Of a stretch of DNA of 5,908 bases, positions 1 through 5,088 are shown one piece after another. Made by a program: the position numbers and the translations under genes. How positions within the stretch are numbered: the stretch's first letter is position 1; each line of letters opens with the position of its first letter. A model generated the notes under the pieces. The model made no database searches. It saw only the letters and a program-made list of their open reading frames with translations, and had not been told where the DNA came from. Source of the stretch: Desulfobacteraceae bacterium (lineage in GTDB: Bacteria > Desulfobacterota > DSM-4660 > Desulfatiglandales > JALVMZ01); NCBI GenBank assembly GCA_027032655.1, contig JALVMZ010000167.1, forward strand, positions 1 to 5,908, read 5' to 3'.

Positions 1-113
1 GGACCTGTTCCCCTGTAATGCCCATTAAATTCTTTGAGTGGACCATAATGAGAACCATCCTCCAACTCTTTTCCCTGGTCACTGATTGATTCTTTCCTGG
101 TTTCAGATATCAT
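1..113 (-). CDS. Partial CDS, N-terminus only; possible NifU-like Fe-S cluster assembly scaffold protein
   Basis: An open frame runs on the minus strand from an ATG at 113 to the window edge (37 full codons, no stop). A strong Shine-Dalgarno AGGAGGTGAA (121-130) overlaps the stop of the upstream ATPase gene. The spacing is about 11 nt to this ATG and about 8 nt to an in-frame TTG at 116, so either could be the start. The visible protein begins MISETRKESISDQ and ends with FNGHYRGTGP. The ending resembles the G-x-x-TGPCGD region of NifU/IscU-like scaffolds, but the decisive cysteine lies outside the window, so the product is only suggested. As the next gene of the operon, an Fe-S scaffold would suit the two ferredoxin-type ATPases upstream. 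The coding assignment is fairly safe; the function is uncertain. Confidence 0.6.
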   Translation of the reverse strand, partial: MISETRKESISDQGKELEDGSHYGPLKEFNGHYRGTG

Positions 114-128
114 CAATAATTTCACCTC

Positions 129-1004
129 CTAATTATTAATTACATTATTCCATATATCTTTAATAGATTCCCTGATATAAGGATCAATTTCAACCACACT
201 CCTTCCATTTAATTGTGCACTTACAAATACCTCACTGTAAGGTATATTTCCCACACAATGGGCGCCCATATCCCTTGCTACTTTCTGGATTTCTAATGAA
301 ATCTCTGGATTTAAATCCCACTTATTTACCACAACAAAACCACTTACATTAAAATGTTTGGCCAGCTTAAGAATTCGTATCATATCATGCTTGCCTGAAA
401 GTGTGGGTTCTGTAACCACAATGGTTCTCCATATTCCTGCCATGGATGATATAACAGGGCACCCAATACCTGGAGGCCCATCAACCAGTATCCATTTTAT
501 ACCTTTTTCCTGAGCAATCCTTTTGGCATTCTCTTTAACAATAGATACAAGTTTTCCAGAATTCTCTGCCCCTGGCAATAGAGTTGCATGAACCATTGGC
601 CCGGTCCTTGTCTCGGATATCATCCACTCCCCGGCCTCTTTTTCCTCCATGGAAATGGCTTCCGATGGACATACAAGTTTACATACACCACATCCTTCAC
701 ATAAAAATGGATCTATAACAGGGACGCCATCCCTGTCTGAAATACTTATTGCCTCAAACCGGCACTCTTCCACGCATAGATTACATAAAGAACACCTTTT
801 ATCATCTATGGTAGCAAGTTTCCCTGCCTGAAATGAATGTCTTTCAATAACATGGGGTTTAAGTAATATATGAAGATCAGGGGCATCCACATCGCAATCT
901 GCCAATACCACCCTGCCCAAGATATCTCCAAAAGATGCGGTAAGGCTGGTTTTACCTGTTCCCCCTTTTCCGCTCAATATTGCTATTTCTTTTATATCAT
1001 CCAT
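129..1004 (-). CDS. MinD/Mrp-superfamily P-loop ATPase with inserted 2x[4Fe-4S] ferredoxin domain (ATPase B)
   Basis: A 291-residue cytoplasmic ATPase. Visible motifs are a deviant Walker A GKGGTGKT at residues 12-19, a DCDVDAPD switch segment near 37-44, and a ferredoxin insert with two CxxCxxCxxxC sets (Cys71/74/77/81 and Cys102/105/108/112). The Walker B-type segment VDGPPGIGCPV follows near 174-184, with TEPTLSG and VVVNKWD after it. Members of this family (ParA/MinD/NBP35 relatives) couple ATP hydrolysis to handling of metal clusters or partner proteins. In Desulfovibrio vulgaris such proteins belong to the orange protein (ORP) complex. The ATG at 1004 is chosen because AGGGATGAG lies just upstream and the FmdB gene stops at 1012, 7 nt away; an upstream in-frame start at 1085 would add 27 residues that overlap FmdB and precede the P-loop domain. 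It has the same predicted length as ATPase A and looks like a diverged paralogue. Family assignment is firm; the substrate is unknown. Confidence 0.93.
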   Translation of the reverse strand: MDDIKEIAILSGKGGTGKTSLTASFGDILGRVVLADCDVDAPDLHILLKPHVIERHSFQAGKLATIDDKRCSLCNLCVEECRFEAISISDRDGVPVIDPFLCEGCGVCKLVCPSEAISMEEKEAGEWMISETRTGPMVHATLLPGAENSGKLVSIVKENAKRIAQEKGIKWILVDGPPGIGCPVISSMAGIWRTIVVTEPTLSGKHDMIRILKLAKHFNVSGFVVVNKWDLNPEISLEIQKVARDMGAHCVGNIPYSEVFVSAQLNGRSVVEIDPYIRESIKDIWNNVINN

Positions 1005-1011
1005 CTCATCC

Positions 1012-1230
1012 CTATCCGCACCTACCACATGGTTCGGTTTGCCCACAACAGGTTGCCCCCCTTTCAGTAAAAGAGCATGTTCCACCCTTACTGATTATGG
1101 AGACCTGTGAGAGAATTCTCTTTAGCTGCCCCCCACATTCAGGGCAAATTTTTATGCTCTCATCATTCATTGACTGATTAAATTCAAATGTCTTATCGCA
1201 ATCCACGCATTCATATTCATAGACTGGCAT
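1012..1230 (-). CDS. FmdB-family zinc-ribbon small protein with Cys-rich tail
   Basis: A 72-residue protein beginning MPVYEYEC, the hallmark N-terminus of FmdB-type putative regulatory zinc ribbons. Cys8/Cys11 and Cys29/Cys32 form the two CxxC knuckles of a four-cysteine zinc site. The tail carries five more cysteines (52, 61, 62, 68, 71), ending in TCCGQTEPCGRCG, which suggests a second metal site or redox role. The ATG at 1230 has GGAGG 9 nt upstream. The gene overlaps the end of ATPase A by 14 nt and stops 7 nt before the ATG of ATPase B, so the three are probably translationally coupled. The family's molecular function is poorly defined: members have been called regulators of formamidase or formylmethanofuran dehydrogenase genes, but many occur in metal-cofactor loci. 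Family assignment is strong; a role in metal or cluster delivery within this operon is inference. Confidence 0.88.
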   Translation of the reverse strand: MPVYEYECVDCDKTFEFNQSMNDESIKICPECGGQLKRILSQVSIISKGGTCSFTERGATCCGQTEPCGRCG

Positions 1231-2092
1231 CTTTTTGTTCCTCCAGCTTTAATAAGAGGGTATCAACTATATCCTCAAAAACAGGCTTTAGATACGGCAG
1301 GTCTTCAACAATACTGCCTCCATGGGAATATACCTCTGCGATCTTACGGTCATTCGGAATCTCACCCAGAATAGGAATCTCATTATCATTACAGAATATC
1401 TTTATATCATCATTGCCTATACCTTCTCTATTAATCACTACACCGAATGGTATCTGAAGCGCTTTTATTATCTGAACCGTAAGGGATAGGTCATATAAAC
1501 CAAATGGGGTTGGCTCTGCAACCAGTAAGATATAATCCATTCCCATAACTGTGGTTACCACTGGACAGGATGTCCCTGGAGGCGAATCCAATACAGTGAA
1601 CCTATCTCTTTTAATATATTTCTTTAATTCCCTTATAAGTGGAGGAGCCATATGGACACCTATATCCAGAATACCCGCAATTAATTGGAGCTCACCCATT
1701 TTTGACTCTTTAATGATACCAATCCTTCGGGATGTCTCTTTAATTGCCCCCCTGTCACATACCCTGACACATGCTCCACATCCATGGCACATCTCCTGAA
1801 ACACAAGAGCCAGAGTGCCCAAGGGAACAATTGCCTGAAATTCACACACATCGCCACAATTTCCGCATCCATCACATTTCTTATCATCTACAGCAGGCAC
1901 TGGCACCGCAATGACCCTTTCAGTGACATCCTCTCCAGATAAAAATGAATTAATATTTGGGGCTTCAACATCGCAGTCAATTATCTGCCTCGGTCCCTTC
2001 ATTACCTGTATCAGATTAACTGCAACGGTTGTTTTTCCCGTTCCTCCTTTACCAGAAGCAATAGCTATATTAGGCCCAGTGTCCCTCAACAT
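1217..2092 (-). CDS. MinD/Mrp-superfamily P-loop ATPase with inserted 2x[4Fe-4S] ferredoxin domain (ATPase A)
   Basis: A 291-residue ATPase by the start chosen here. It has a deviant Walker A GKGGTGKT (14-21), DCDVEAPN (39-46), an inserted bacterial-type ferredoxin (Cys73/76/79/83 and Cys102/105/108/112), and a Walker B-type LDSPPGTSCPV near 168-178, followed by AEPTPFG. The architecture matches the ferredoxin-MinD ATPases of the Desulfovibrio ORP complex. The start is ambiguous. ATG 2092 has GGAGG about 12 nt upstream; ATG 2101 has the same GGAGG only 3 nt away; TTG 2113 has AAAGGA a few bases upstream. All keep the P-loop and overlap the end of the upstream NifX-family gene (which stops at 2070) by 23 to 44 nt, indicating translational coupling. 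The cysteine in the SPPGTSCPV motif is matched in ATPase B (GPPGIGCPV). A cytoplasmic, possibly heterodimeric pair with ATPase B is likely but inferred. Confidence 0.92.
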   Translation of the reverse strand: MLRDTGPNIAIASGKGGTGKTTVAVNLIQVMKGPRQIIDCDVEAPNINSFLSGEDVTERVIAVPVPAVDDKKCDGCGNCGDVCEFQAIVPLGTLALVFQEMCHGCGACVRVCDRGAIKETSRRIGIIKESKMGELQLIAGILDIGVHMAPPLIRELKKYIKRDRFTVLDSPPGTSCPVVTTVMGMDYILLVAEPTPFGLYDLSLTVQIIKALQIPFGVVINREGIGNDDIKIFCNDNEIPILGEIPNDRKIAEVYSHGGSIVEDLPYLKPVFEDIVDTLLLKLEEQKDASL

Positions 2093-2432
2093 CTGATCCA
2101 TCTGCCTCCACAAGTTTTCCTTTAAGAAACTCCTCTATTGCATCTTTTACCTTATCTGCTCTTGCATAGTAAATCTTAATCTTTGCCGCCTTAAGAACCT
2201 GAAATGCCTTTGGCCCACAATGGCCTGTAATTACAGCCTCTGCCCCTGAATTTGAGATAGTCTGTGCCGCTTGAATCCCTGCACCCTGTGGTAGATTAAG
2301 ATTTACAGAATTATTAATATATTCATAATCCTTTGTTTCAGTATCATATATCAGGAATCCAGGACTCCTTCCAAATCTCTGCTCAAATGGAGAATCCAGT
2401 GTATCTCCCCTTGAGGTGACAGCTACTTTCAT
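2070..2432 (-). CDS. Orange protein (ORP)-like NifX/NifB-family cluster-binding protein
   Basis: A 120-residue protein of the dinitrogenase iron-molybdenum cofactor family (NifX/NafY/NifB C-terminal fold). It starts MKVAVTSRGDTLDSPFEQRFGRSPGFLIYD, with the typical first beta strand and the FGR-s-xxF loop. The central segment LPQGAGIQAAQTISNSGAEAVITGHCGPKAFQVL carries the family's GAGIQAAQ and TGxCGP features. It is close in length and character to the Desulfovibrio orange protein, which binds a Mo-Cu-S cluster. No cluster can be proven from sequence; the lone cysteine is in GHCGP. The ATG at 2432 has GGGGGGATATTTT in front of it; an in-frame TTG at 2459 only adds residues without family similarity. 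It lies after a strong hairpin and overlaps ATPase A, the expected partner in an ORP-type complex. Family is firm; ORP orthology is likely but not shown. Confidence 0.9.
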   Translation of the reverse strand: MKVAVTSRGDTLDSPFEQRFGRSPGFLIYDTETKDYEYINNSVNLNLPQGAGIQAAQTISNSGAEAVITGHCGPKAFQVLKAAKIKIYYARADKVKDAIEEFLKGKLVEADGSDVEGHWA

Positions 2433-2459
2433 AAAATATCCCCCCTTCTCATCTAACAA

Positions 2460-2485
2460 ACTGGCCTTCCAGATGGAAGGCCAGT
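2460..2485. terminator. Strong GC-rich hairpin inside the operon (attenuator, partial terminator or RNA-processing site)
   Basis: A perfect 11-bp inverted repeat with a 4-base loop: ACTGGCCTTCC, AGAT, GGAAGGCCAGT. It fills the 70-base gap between the DUF5320 stop (2503) and the ORP-like ATG (2432). In the minus-strand transcript the stem is followed by TTTGTTAG, a poor U-tract, so full termination is unlikely. On the plus strand it is followed by CTTATTTTCC, but there is no convergent gene to terminate. A role in setting the ratio of upstream to downstream gene products, by partial termination or mRNA stabilisation, fits its position and is inference. Confidence 0.55.
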
Positions 2486-2502
2486 CTTATTTTCCCCTAC
2501 AA

Positions 2503-2835
2503 TCATACCTCTTTTTTGGCCTCTAATTCATCAATACGTTTCTTTATTTCTGCAAGTTCCTGCTCAAGAATCTTCGCCTGATTCTTTAACATATCCTTTT
2601 CAGCTTCAGGTTCAGAAGCCCAGATTGGAGGATTCCACGCCCAAAAGGGTCCTCCCCAGAATGGTCCCCAGTGTCTCCAGCCTCTCCACCAGAATCCTCT
2701 TCCTCTTCCTCTTCTTCGTCCAAAACCAAAACCCGGATTCATAAATCCCGGCATATTAAAACCAGCACAATACCCCATCCTTCTTCCTGTCATTGGACCG
2801 AGGCCTGCTGGACCTGTTCTATCTCCCCAGGGCAT
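2503..2835 (-). CDS. DUF5320-type Gly/Arg/Trp-rich small protein with C-terminal coiled coil
   Basis: A 110-residue protein. It begins MPWGDRTGPAGLGPMTGRRMGYCAG, the signature start of DUF5320 proteins (GDGTGPxGxGPMTGRxxGxC-like). It continues into a low-complexity region rich in Gly, Arg, Phe and Trp (about residues 28-72), and ends in a charged helix (about 77-110: EKDMLKNQAKILEQELAEIKK and onward) with coiled-coil periodicity. A single Cys is at 23. The ATG at 2835 has an excellent AAGGAGGTG Shine-Dalgarno 6-8 nt upstream; the longer in-frame start at 2859 lies upstream of that site. It begins 20 nt after the zinc-ribbon NifX gene stops. DUF5320 genes are commonly seen beside NifX-family and ferredoxin-ATPase genes in anaerobes, but no biochemical function is established to my knowledge. 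A scaffold or cluster-carrier role is speculation. Confidence 0.88.
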   Translation of the reverse strand: MPWGDRTGPAGLGPMTGRRMGYCAGFNMPGFMNPGFGFGRRRGRGRGFWWRGWRHWGPFWGGPFWAWNPPIWASEPEAEKDMLKNQAKILEQELAEIKKRIDELEAKKEV

Positions 2836-2855
2836 AATTACACCTCCTTTCTTAC

Positions 2856-3422
2856 TCATTTTCTAATAAGCAAAGTGCCACATTTTGGGCAATTAATATT
2901 TCTGCATGGGATACCCTGGCGATGAGGCTCAAGGTATCCACAATCGGGACAGACACAATAATCTGGAGCATTTTTCCCGATTTGACCACCTCTTCTGCCA
3001 CCATATCCACCTCCTCCGGCCCTTCCTTTGCCTTTTCCCCTACCATACTGGCCCCTTCTTTCTTGAACCATACCTCTAAACCTCCATTTACATCCAGGCA
3101 TGGCAAATTTTCCCTTCAATAGGTTCCCTTCAAGCCATGCCTTTATTACATTATCAATCTCCCCTGAAACAAATGGAATTACATGAATTCCCTTTGACTC
3201 CAGTGCCCATAACATAAACCTGCTGACTGCGCCACAAACCAACACCTGAATCTCATGCATCTTAAGTTCCAATAATACCACTGATGGGATAAGTTCATTG
3301 AATACAACATCAAATTGCTCTTTCATTCGACCATCTTCTGCTTCAACCACCCTCAGGTGACGGGATATATCAAATACAGGCGCAATAAAATCTCCTTTCC
3401 TTGAAAATCCTGCCCTTATCAT
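2856..3422 (-). CDS. NifX/NifB-family domain protein with Gly/Arg-rich linker and C-terminal zinc ribbon
   Basis: A 188-residue protein and first gene of the operon. Residues 1-110 are a dinitrogenase iron-molybdenum cofactor (NifX-like) domain: MIRAGFSRKGDFIAPVFDISRHLRVVEAED gives the first strand and SPVFD-like loop, and VLVCGAVSRF with ESKGIHVIPFVSGEIDNVIKAWL the rest of the fold. Residues about 122-150 are a Gly/Arg/Lys-rich linker. Residues 156-181 form a cysteine module (Cys156, 158, 161, 173, 178, 181; core CPDCGYLEPH and CPKCG), probably a zinc ribbon or rubredoxin-like knuckle. The ATG at 3422 is chosen because the ATG at 3461 lies upstream of the predicted -24/-12 promoter and adds residues that do not fit the family. 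No good Shine-Dalgarno precedes 3422. AAGGAGA at about 3393-3399 sits near an in-frame ATT, but starting there would remove the first strand. A role in Mo/Fe cluster binding or delivery is inferred from the family. Confidence 0.88.
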   Translation of the reverse strand: MIRAGFSRKGDFIAPVFDISRHLRVVEAEDGRMKEQFDVVFNELIPSVVLLELKMHEIQVLVCGAVSRFMLWALESKGIHVIPFVSGEIDNVIKAWLEGNLLKGKFAMPGCKWRFRGMVQERRGQYGRGKGKGRAGGGGYGGRRGGQIGKNAPDYCVCPDCGYLEPHRQGIPCRNINCPKCGTLLIRK

Positions 3423-3439
3423 AGCTGATAATAATTTAA

Positions 3440-3455
3440 AGCATAAAATATGCCA
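3440..3455 (-). promoter_or_regulatory. Sigma-54 (-24/-12) promoter of the NifX/ORP-like operon
   Basis: The minus strand reads TGGCATATTTTATGCT. It has the invariant GG (-24 element) and GC (-12 element) with exactly ten bases between them, against consensus TGGCAC-N5-TTGCW. It is the only GG-N10-GC arrangement in the gap upstream of the operon. The predicted start of transcription is near 3429. The adjacent sigma-54 activator gene and two upstream operator-like palindromes support it. Confidence 0.8.
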
Positions 3456-3527
3456 TTTCATGCAATAAAAAATAAATAGTAATATTAAATAGTTACAGGG
3501 CTGACAAACTATTTCAGGAAAAGAAAA

Positions 3528-3543
3528 GTTGCATTATTGCTAC
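3528..3543. promoter_or_regulatory. Activator-binding palindrome, promoter-proximal copy (UAS1)
   Basis: A 16-bp near-palindrome GTTGCATTATTGCTAC (plus strand) that shares the pattern GTwGCA-N4-TGCwAC with the sites at 3560-3575 and 4942-4957. Its centre lies about 106 bp upstream of the predicted sigma-54 transcription start, a normal distance for an enhancer-like site of an NtrC-family activator. The likely ligand is the Fis-type helix-turn-helix of the neighbouring regulator (inference). Confidence 0.75.
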
Positions 3544-3559
3544 TTAATAACAATAAAGA

Positions 3560-3575
3560 GGTGCAATATGGCTAC
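3560..3575. promoter_or_regulatory. Activator-binding palindrome, promoter-distal copy (UAS2)
   Basis: The plus strand reads GGTGCAATATGGCTAC, a degenerate copy of the 16-bp motif at 3528-3543. The outer GCTAC/GTAGC half is kept and the other half differs by one base from GTTGCA. The two centres are 32 bp apart, close to three helical turns, so two dimers would bind the same DNA face. It abuts the activator's stop codon: the TAG at 3575-3577 is followed by a second in-frame TAG inside the motif. Confidence 0.65.
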
Positions 3576-4909
3576 TAAAAGAAGGGATAAGTGGACTTTA
3601 ATCTCTTTAATTTCCGGAACAGTGTGGTCTTATGGATACCCAGCTTTTTTGCCGCAAGTGTCTTATTATTATTTGTGGATTCAAGGGCTGCCTTGATAAT
3701 ATGAGCTTCCATAAGCTCTCTTGTGAACTTAAGTGACTCTTTATCTCCCTTTTGTGCAAACACCAATAATTCCCTTGGTAGGTGCTGTATCCCGATGAAT
3801 TCCTCATCACATAGGACAAATGAGCTCTCTATAACATTTTCAAGCTCCCTGATATTCCCGGGCCAGGAATGTGCCATAAAAATAGAGAGTGCTTCAGGTG
3901 TCAGGCCTTTAATATCTCTCTTATAAATACGATTTAGCCTCTCTAAGAAATATTCCACAAGAAGGGGAATATCCTCTTTCCTCTCTCTCAAGGGGGGTAA
4001 CTCTATCTTTATTACATTTATTCTGTAGTATAGATCCTCACGGAATTTCCCCTGTTTTACCAGAAGTGTTAGATCCCTGTTTGTGGCTGTAATTATTCTT
4101 GTATCAGTCTTTTCGGTCTTAGTTGAACCCAGCGGTTCAAAACTCTTATCTTCCAATACCCTCAAGAGCTTTACCTGTAAACTGGGGCTCATATCTCCTA
4201 TCTCATCAAGAAATATTGTTCCTCTATCTGCAATCTTAAATCTTCCGGGCTTATCCTTCGTGGCTCCAGTAAAGGCACCCTTCTTATATCCAAATAGTTC
4301 TGATTCGAGGAGGGCATCCGGGATTGCAGAGCAATTTATGGCAATAAATGGTTTATCTCTCCTTGGACTGAGTTCATGTATGGCCCTTGCCAGGAGCTCT
4401 TTTCCAGTTCCTGTCTCCCCCGTTATAAGAACAGTGGTATCATACAGGGCTACTGTGGGAAGAATCTCAAAGATTCTTTGCATTACAGGACTCTTGCTTA
4501 CGATATTACCCAGCCTGTATTTTCCCCTTAGTTCCTCCCTCAGGCACTCCAGTTCACTCAGGTCTCTGAAAGTTTCGGCGCCGCCTATTATTTTGCCCTT
4601 GGTGTCTTTCAGTATTGCTGTTGATACGCTTATAGGGATTTTTTCTCCCTTAGAATCAATAATGAATCCTGTCCTGCCAATAATTGGTTTCCCTGTCAAA
4701 AGCGTGTTTCTCAAAGGACATCCATCCTCACACATATTTGACCTGAACACATCCTGGCATTTTTTGCCAATGGCCTCATTTCTTGAAATCTTTGTTATCT
4801 CTTCTGCCGCCCTGTTAAATGAGGTTATATTCCAGTCCAAATCTATTGTGAACACACCGTCTGAGATACTCTCCAGTATGTCATGATATGGCATATCAAT
4901 CTTCTTCAT
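3575..4909 (-). CDS. PAS / AAA+ / Fis sigma-54-dependent transcriptional activator, OrpR-like
   Basis: A 444-residue regulator. An N-terminal PAS domain (about 7-118; SISDGVFTIDLDWNITSFNRAAE) carries Cys51, Cys60 and Cys64 (KKCQDVF, then MCEDGCPL), with Cys122 just after it. The sigma-54 interaction domain follows, with Walker A GETGTGKE (164-171), the GAFTGA loop (211-216), Walker B GTIFLDE (230-236) and WPGNIRELEN (349-358). A Fis-type helix-turn-helix ends the protein (about 413-437; KTLAAKKLGIHKTTLFRKLKRL). GAFTGA is intact, so it should be a competent activator. ATG 4909 is chosen because the longer TTG start at 4948 lies inside the operator and upstream of the predicted -10; GGGGGT sits about 9 nt upstream. 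In D. vulgaris the ORP genes are driven by sigma-54 and OrpR, whose PAS domain senses redox through an Fe-S cluster. The Cys pattern and location here suggest the same role. Confidence 0.93.
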   Translation of the reverse strand: MKKIDMPYHDILESISDGVFTIDLDWNITSFNRAAEEITKISRNEAIGKKCQDVFRSNMCEDGCPLRNTLLTGKPIIGRTGFIIDSKGEKIPISVSTAILKDTKGKIIGGAETFRDLSELECLREELRGKYRLGNIVSKSPVMQRIFEILPTVALYDTTVLITGETGTGKELLARAIHELSPRRDKPFIAINCSAIPDALLESELFGYKKGAFTGATKDKPGRFKIADRGTIFLDEIGDMSPSLQVKLLRVLEDKSFEPLGSTKTEKTDTRIITATNRDLTLLVKQGKFREDLYYRINVIKIELPPLRERKEDIPLLVEYFLERLNRIYKRDIKGLTPEALSIFMAHSWPGNIRELENVIESSFVLCDEEFIGIQHLPRELLVFAQKGDKESLKFTRELMEAHIIKAALESTNNNKTLAAKKLGIHKTTLFRKLKRLKSTYPFF

Positions 4910-4935
4910 CCTCTCATTACCCCCAACCATACCAT

Positions 4936-4964
4936 AATATAGTTGCAAAATTGCTACTTTTCCA
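4936..4964 (-). promoter_or_regulatory. Candidate housekeeping promoter of the activator gene
   Basis: On the minus strand a -10-like TATATT (4936-4941) lies 17 bp downstream of a weak -35-like TGGAAA (4959-4964); TTGTGG at 4962-4967 is an alternative with 20-bp spacing. The predicted transcription start is near 4929, about 20 nt before the ATG at 4909. The spacer contains the whole palindrome at 4942-4957. No -24/-12 element was found upstream of this gene. Confidence 0.45.
4942..4957. promoter_or_regulatory. Third copy of the activator palindrome, in the activator's own promoter
   Basis: The plus strand reads GTTGCAAAATTGCTAC, matching the copy at 3528-3543 at 14 of 16 positions; it is the best palindrome of the three. 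It lies 33 bp upstream of the activator's ATG, between the predicted -35 and -10. Binding there would be expected to block sigma-70 polymerase, giving negative autoregulation (inference). Confidence 0.72.
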
Positions 4965-5088
4965 CAAAAATCTTAAAATTAGGTGGCATTGCCCCCTTTT
5001 ATACACTTGTGTTCCTACCCAATGACTTCTTGCCAGAAGTTCGCATCAATTTTAATGGAATAGTAAATATAAAAACAAAGGAAATATT

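Noticed and set aside
1681..1887. Minus-strand open frame overlapping ATPase A in another frame
   Set aside because: It is contained within the ferredoxin region of ATPase A and has no independent start signal or family resemblance.
3423..3461. Longer start (ATG at 3461) for the NifX-ribbon protein
   Set aside because: It lies upstream of the -24/-12 promoter, and the added residues (MKWHILCFKLLSA) do not match the NifX-family N-terminus.
4083..4886. 267-codon plus-strand open frame opposite the activator
   Set aside because: It is fully antisense to a strongly supported AAA+ gene, and its product is a Ser/Leu/Ile-rich, motif-free mirror of that coding sequence.
4910..4948. Longer start (TTG at 4948) for the activator
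   Set aside because: The TTG lies inside the palindrome and upstream of the likely -10; ATG 4909 has a better leader and fits the PAS domain start.
4982..4993. GGTGGCATTGCC as a fourth activator site
   Set aside because: The spacing between half sites is two bases shorter than in the other three copies and one half is poorly matched.
5025..5040. Small hairpin (ACTTCT, TGCC, AGAAGT) as a terminator
   Set aside because: The stem is only 6 bp with no run of U directly after it on either strand, and no gene ends beside it.
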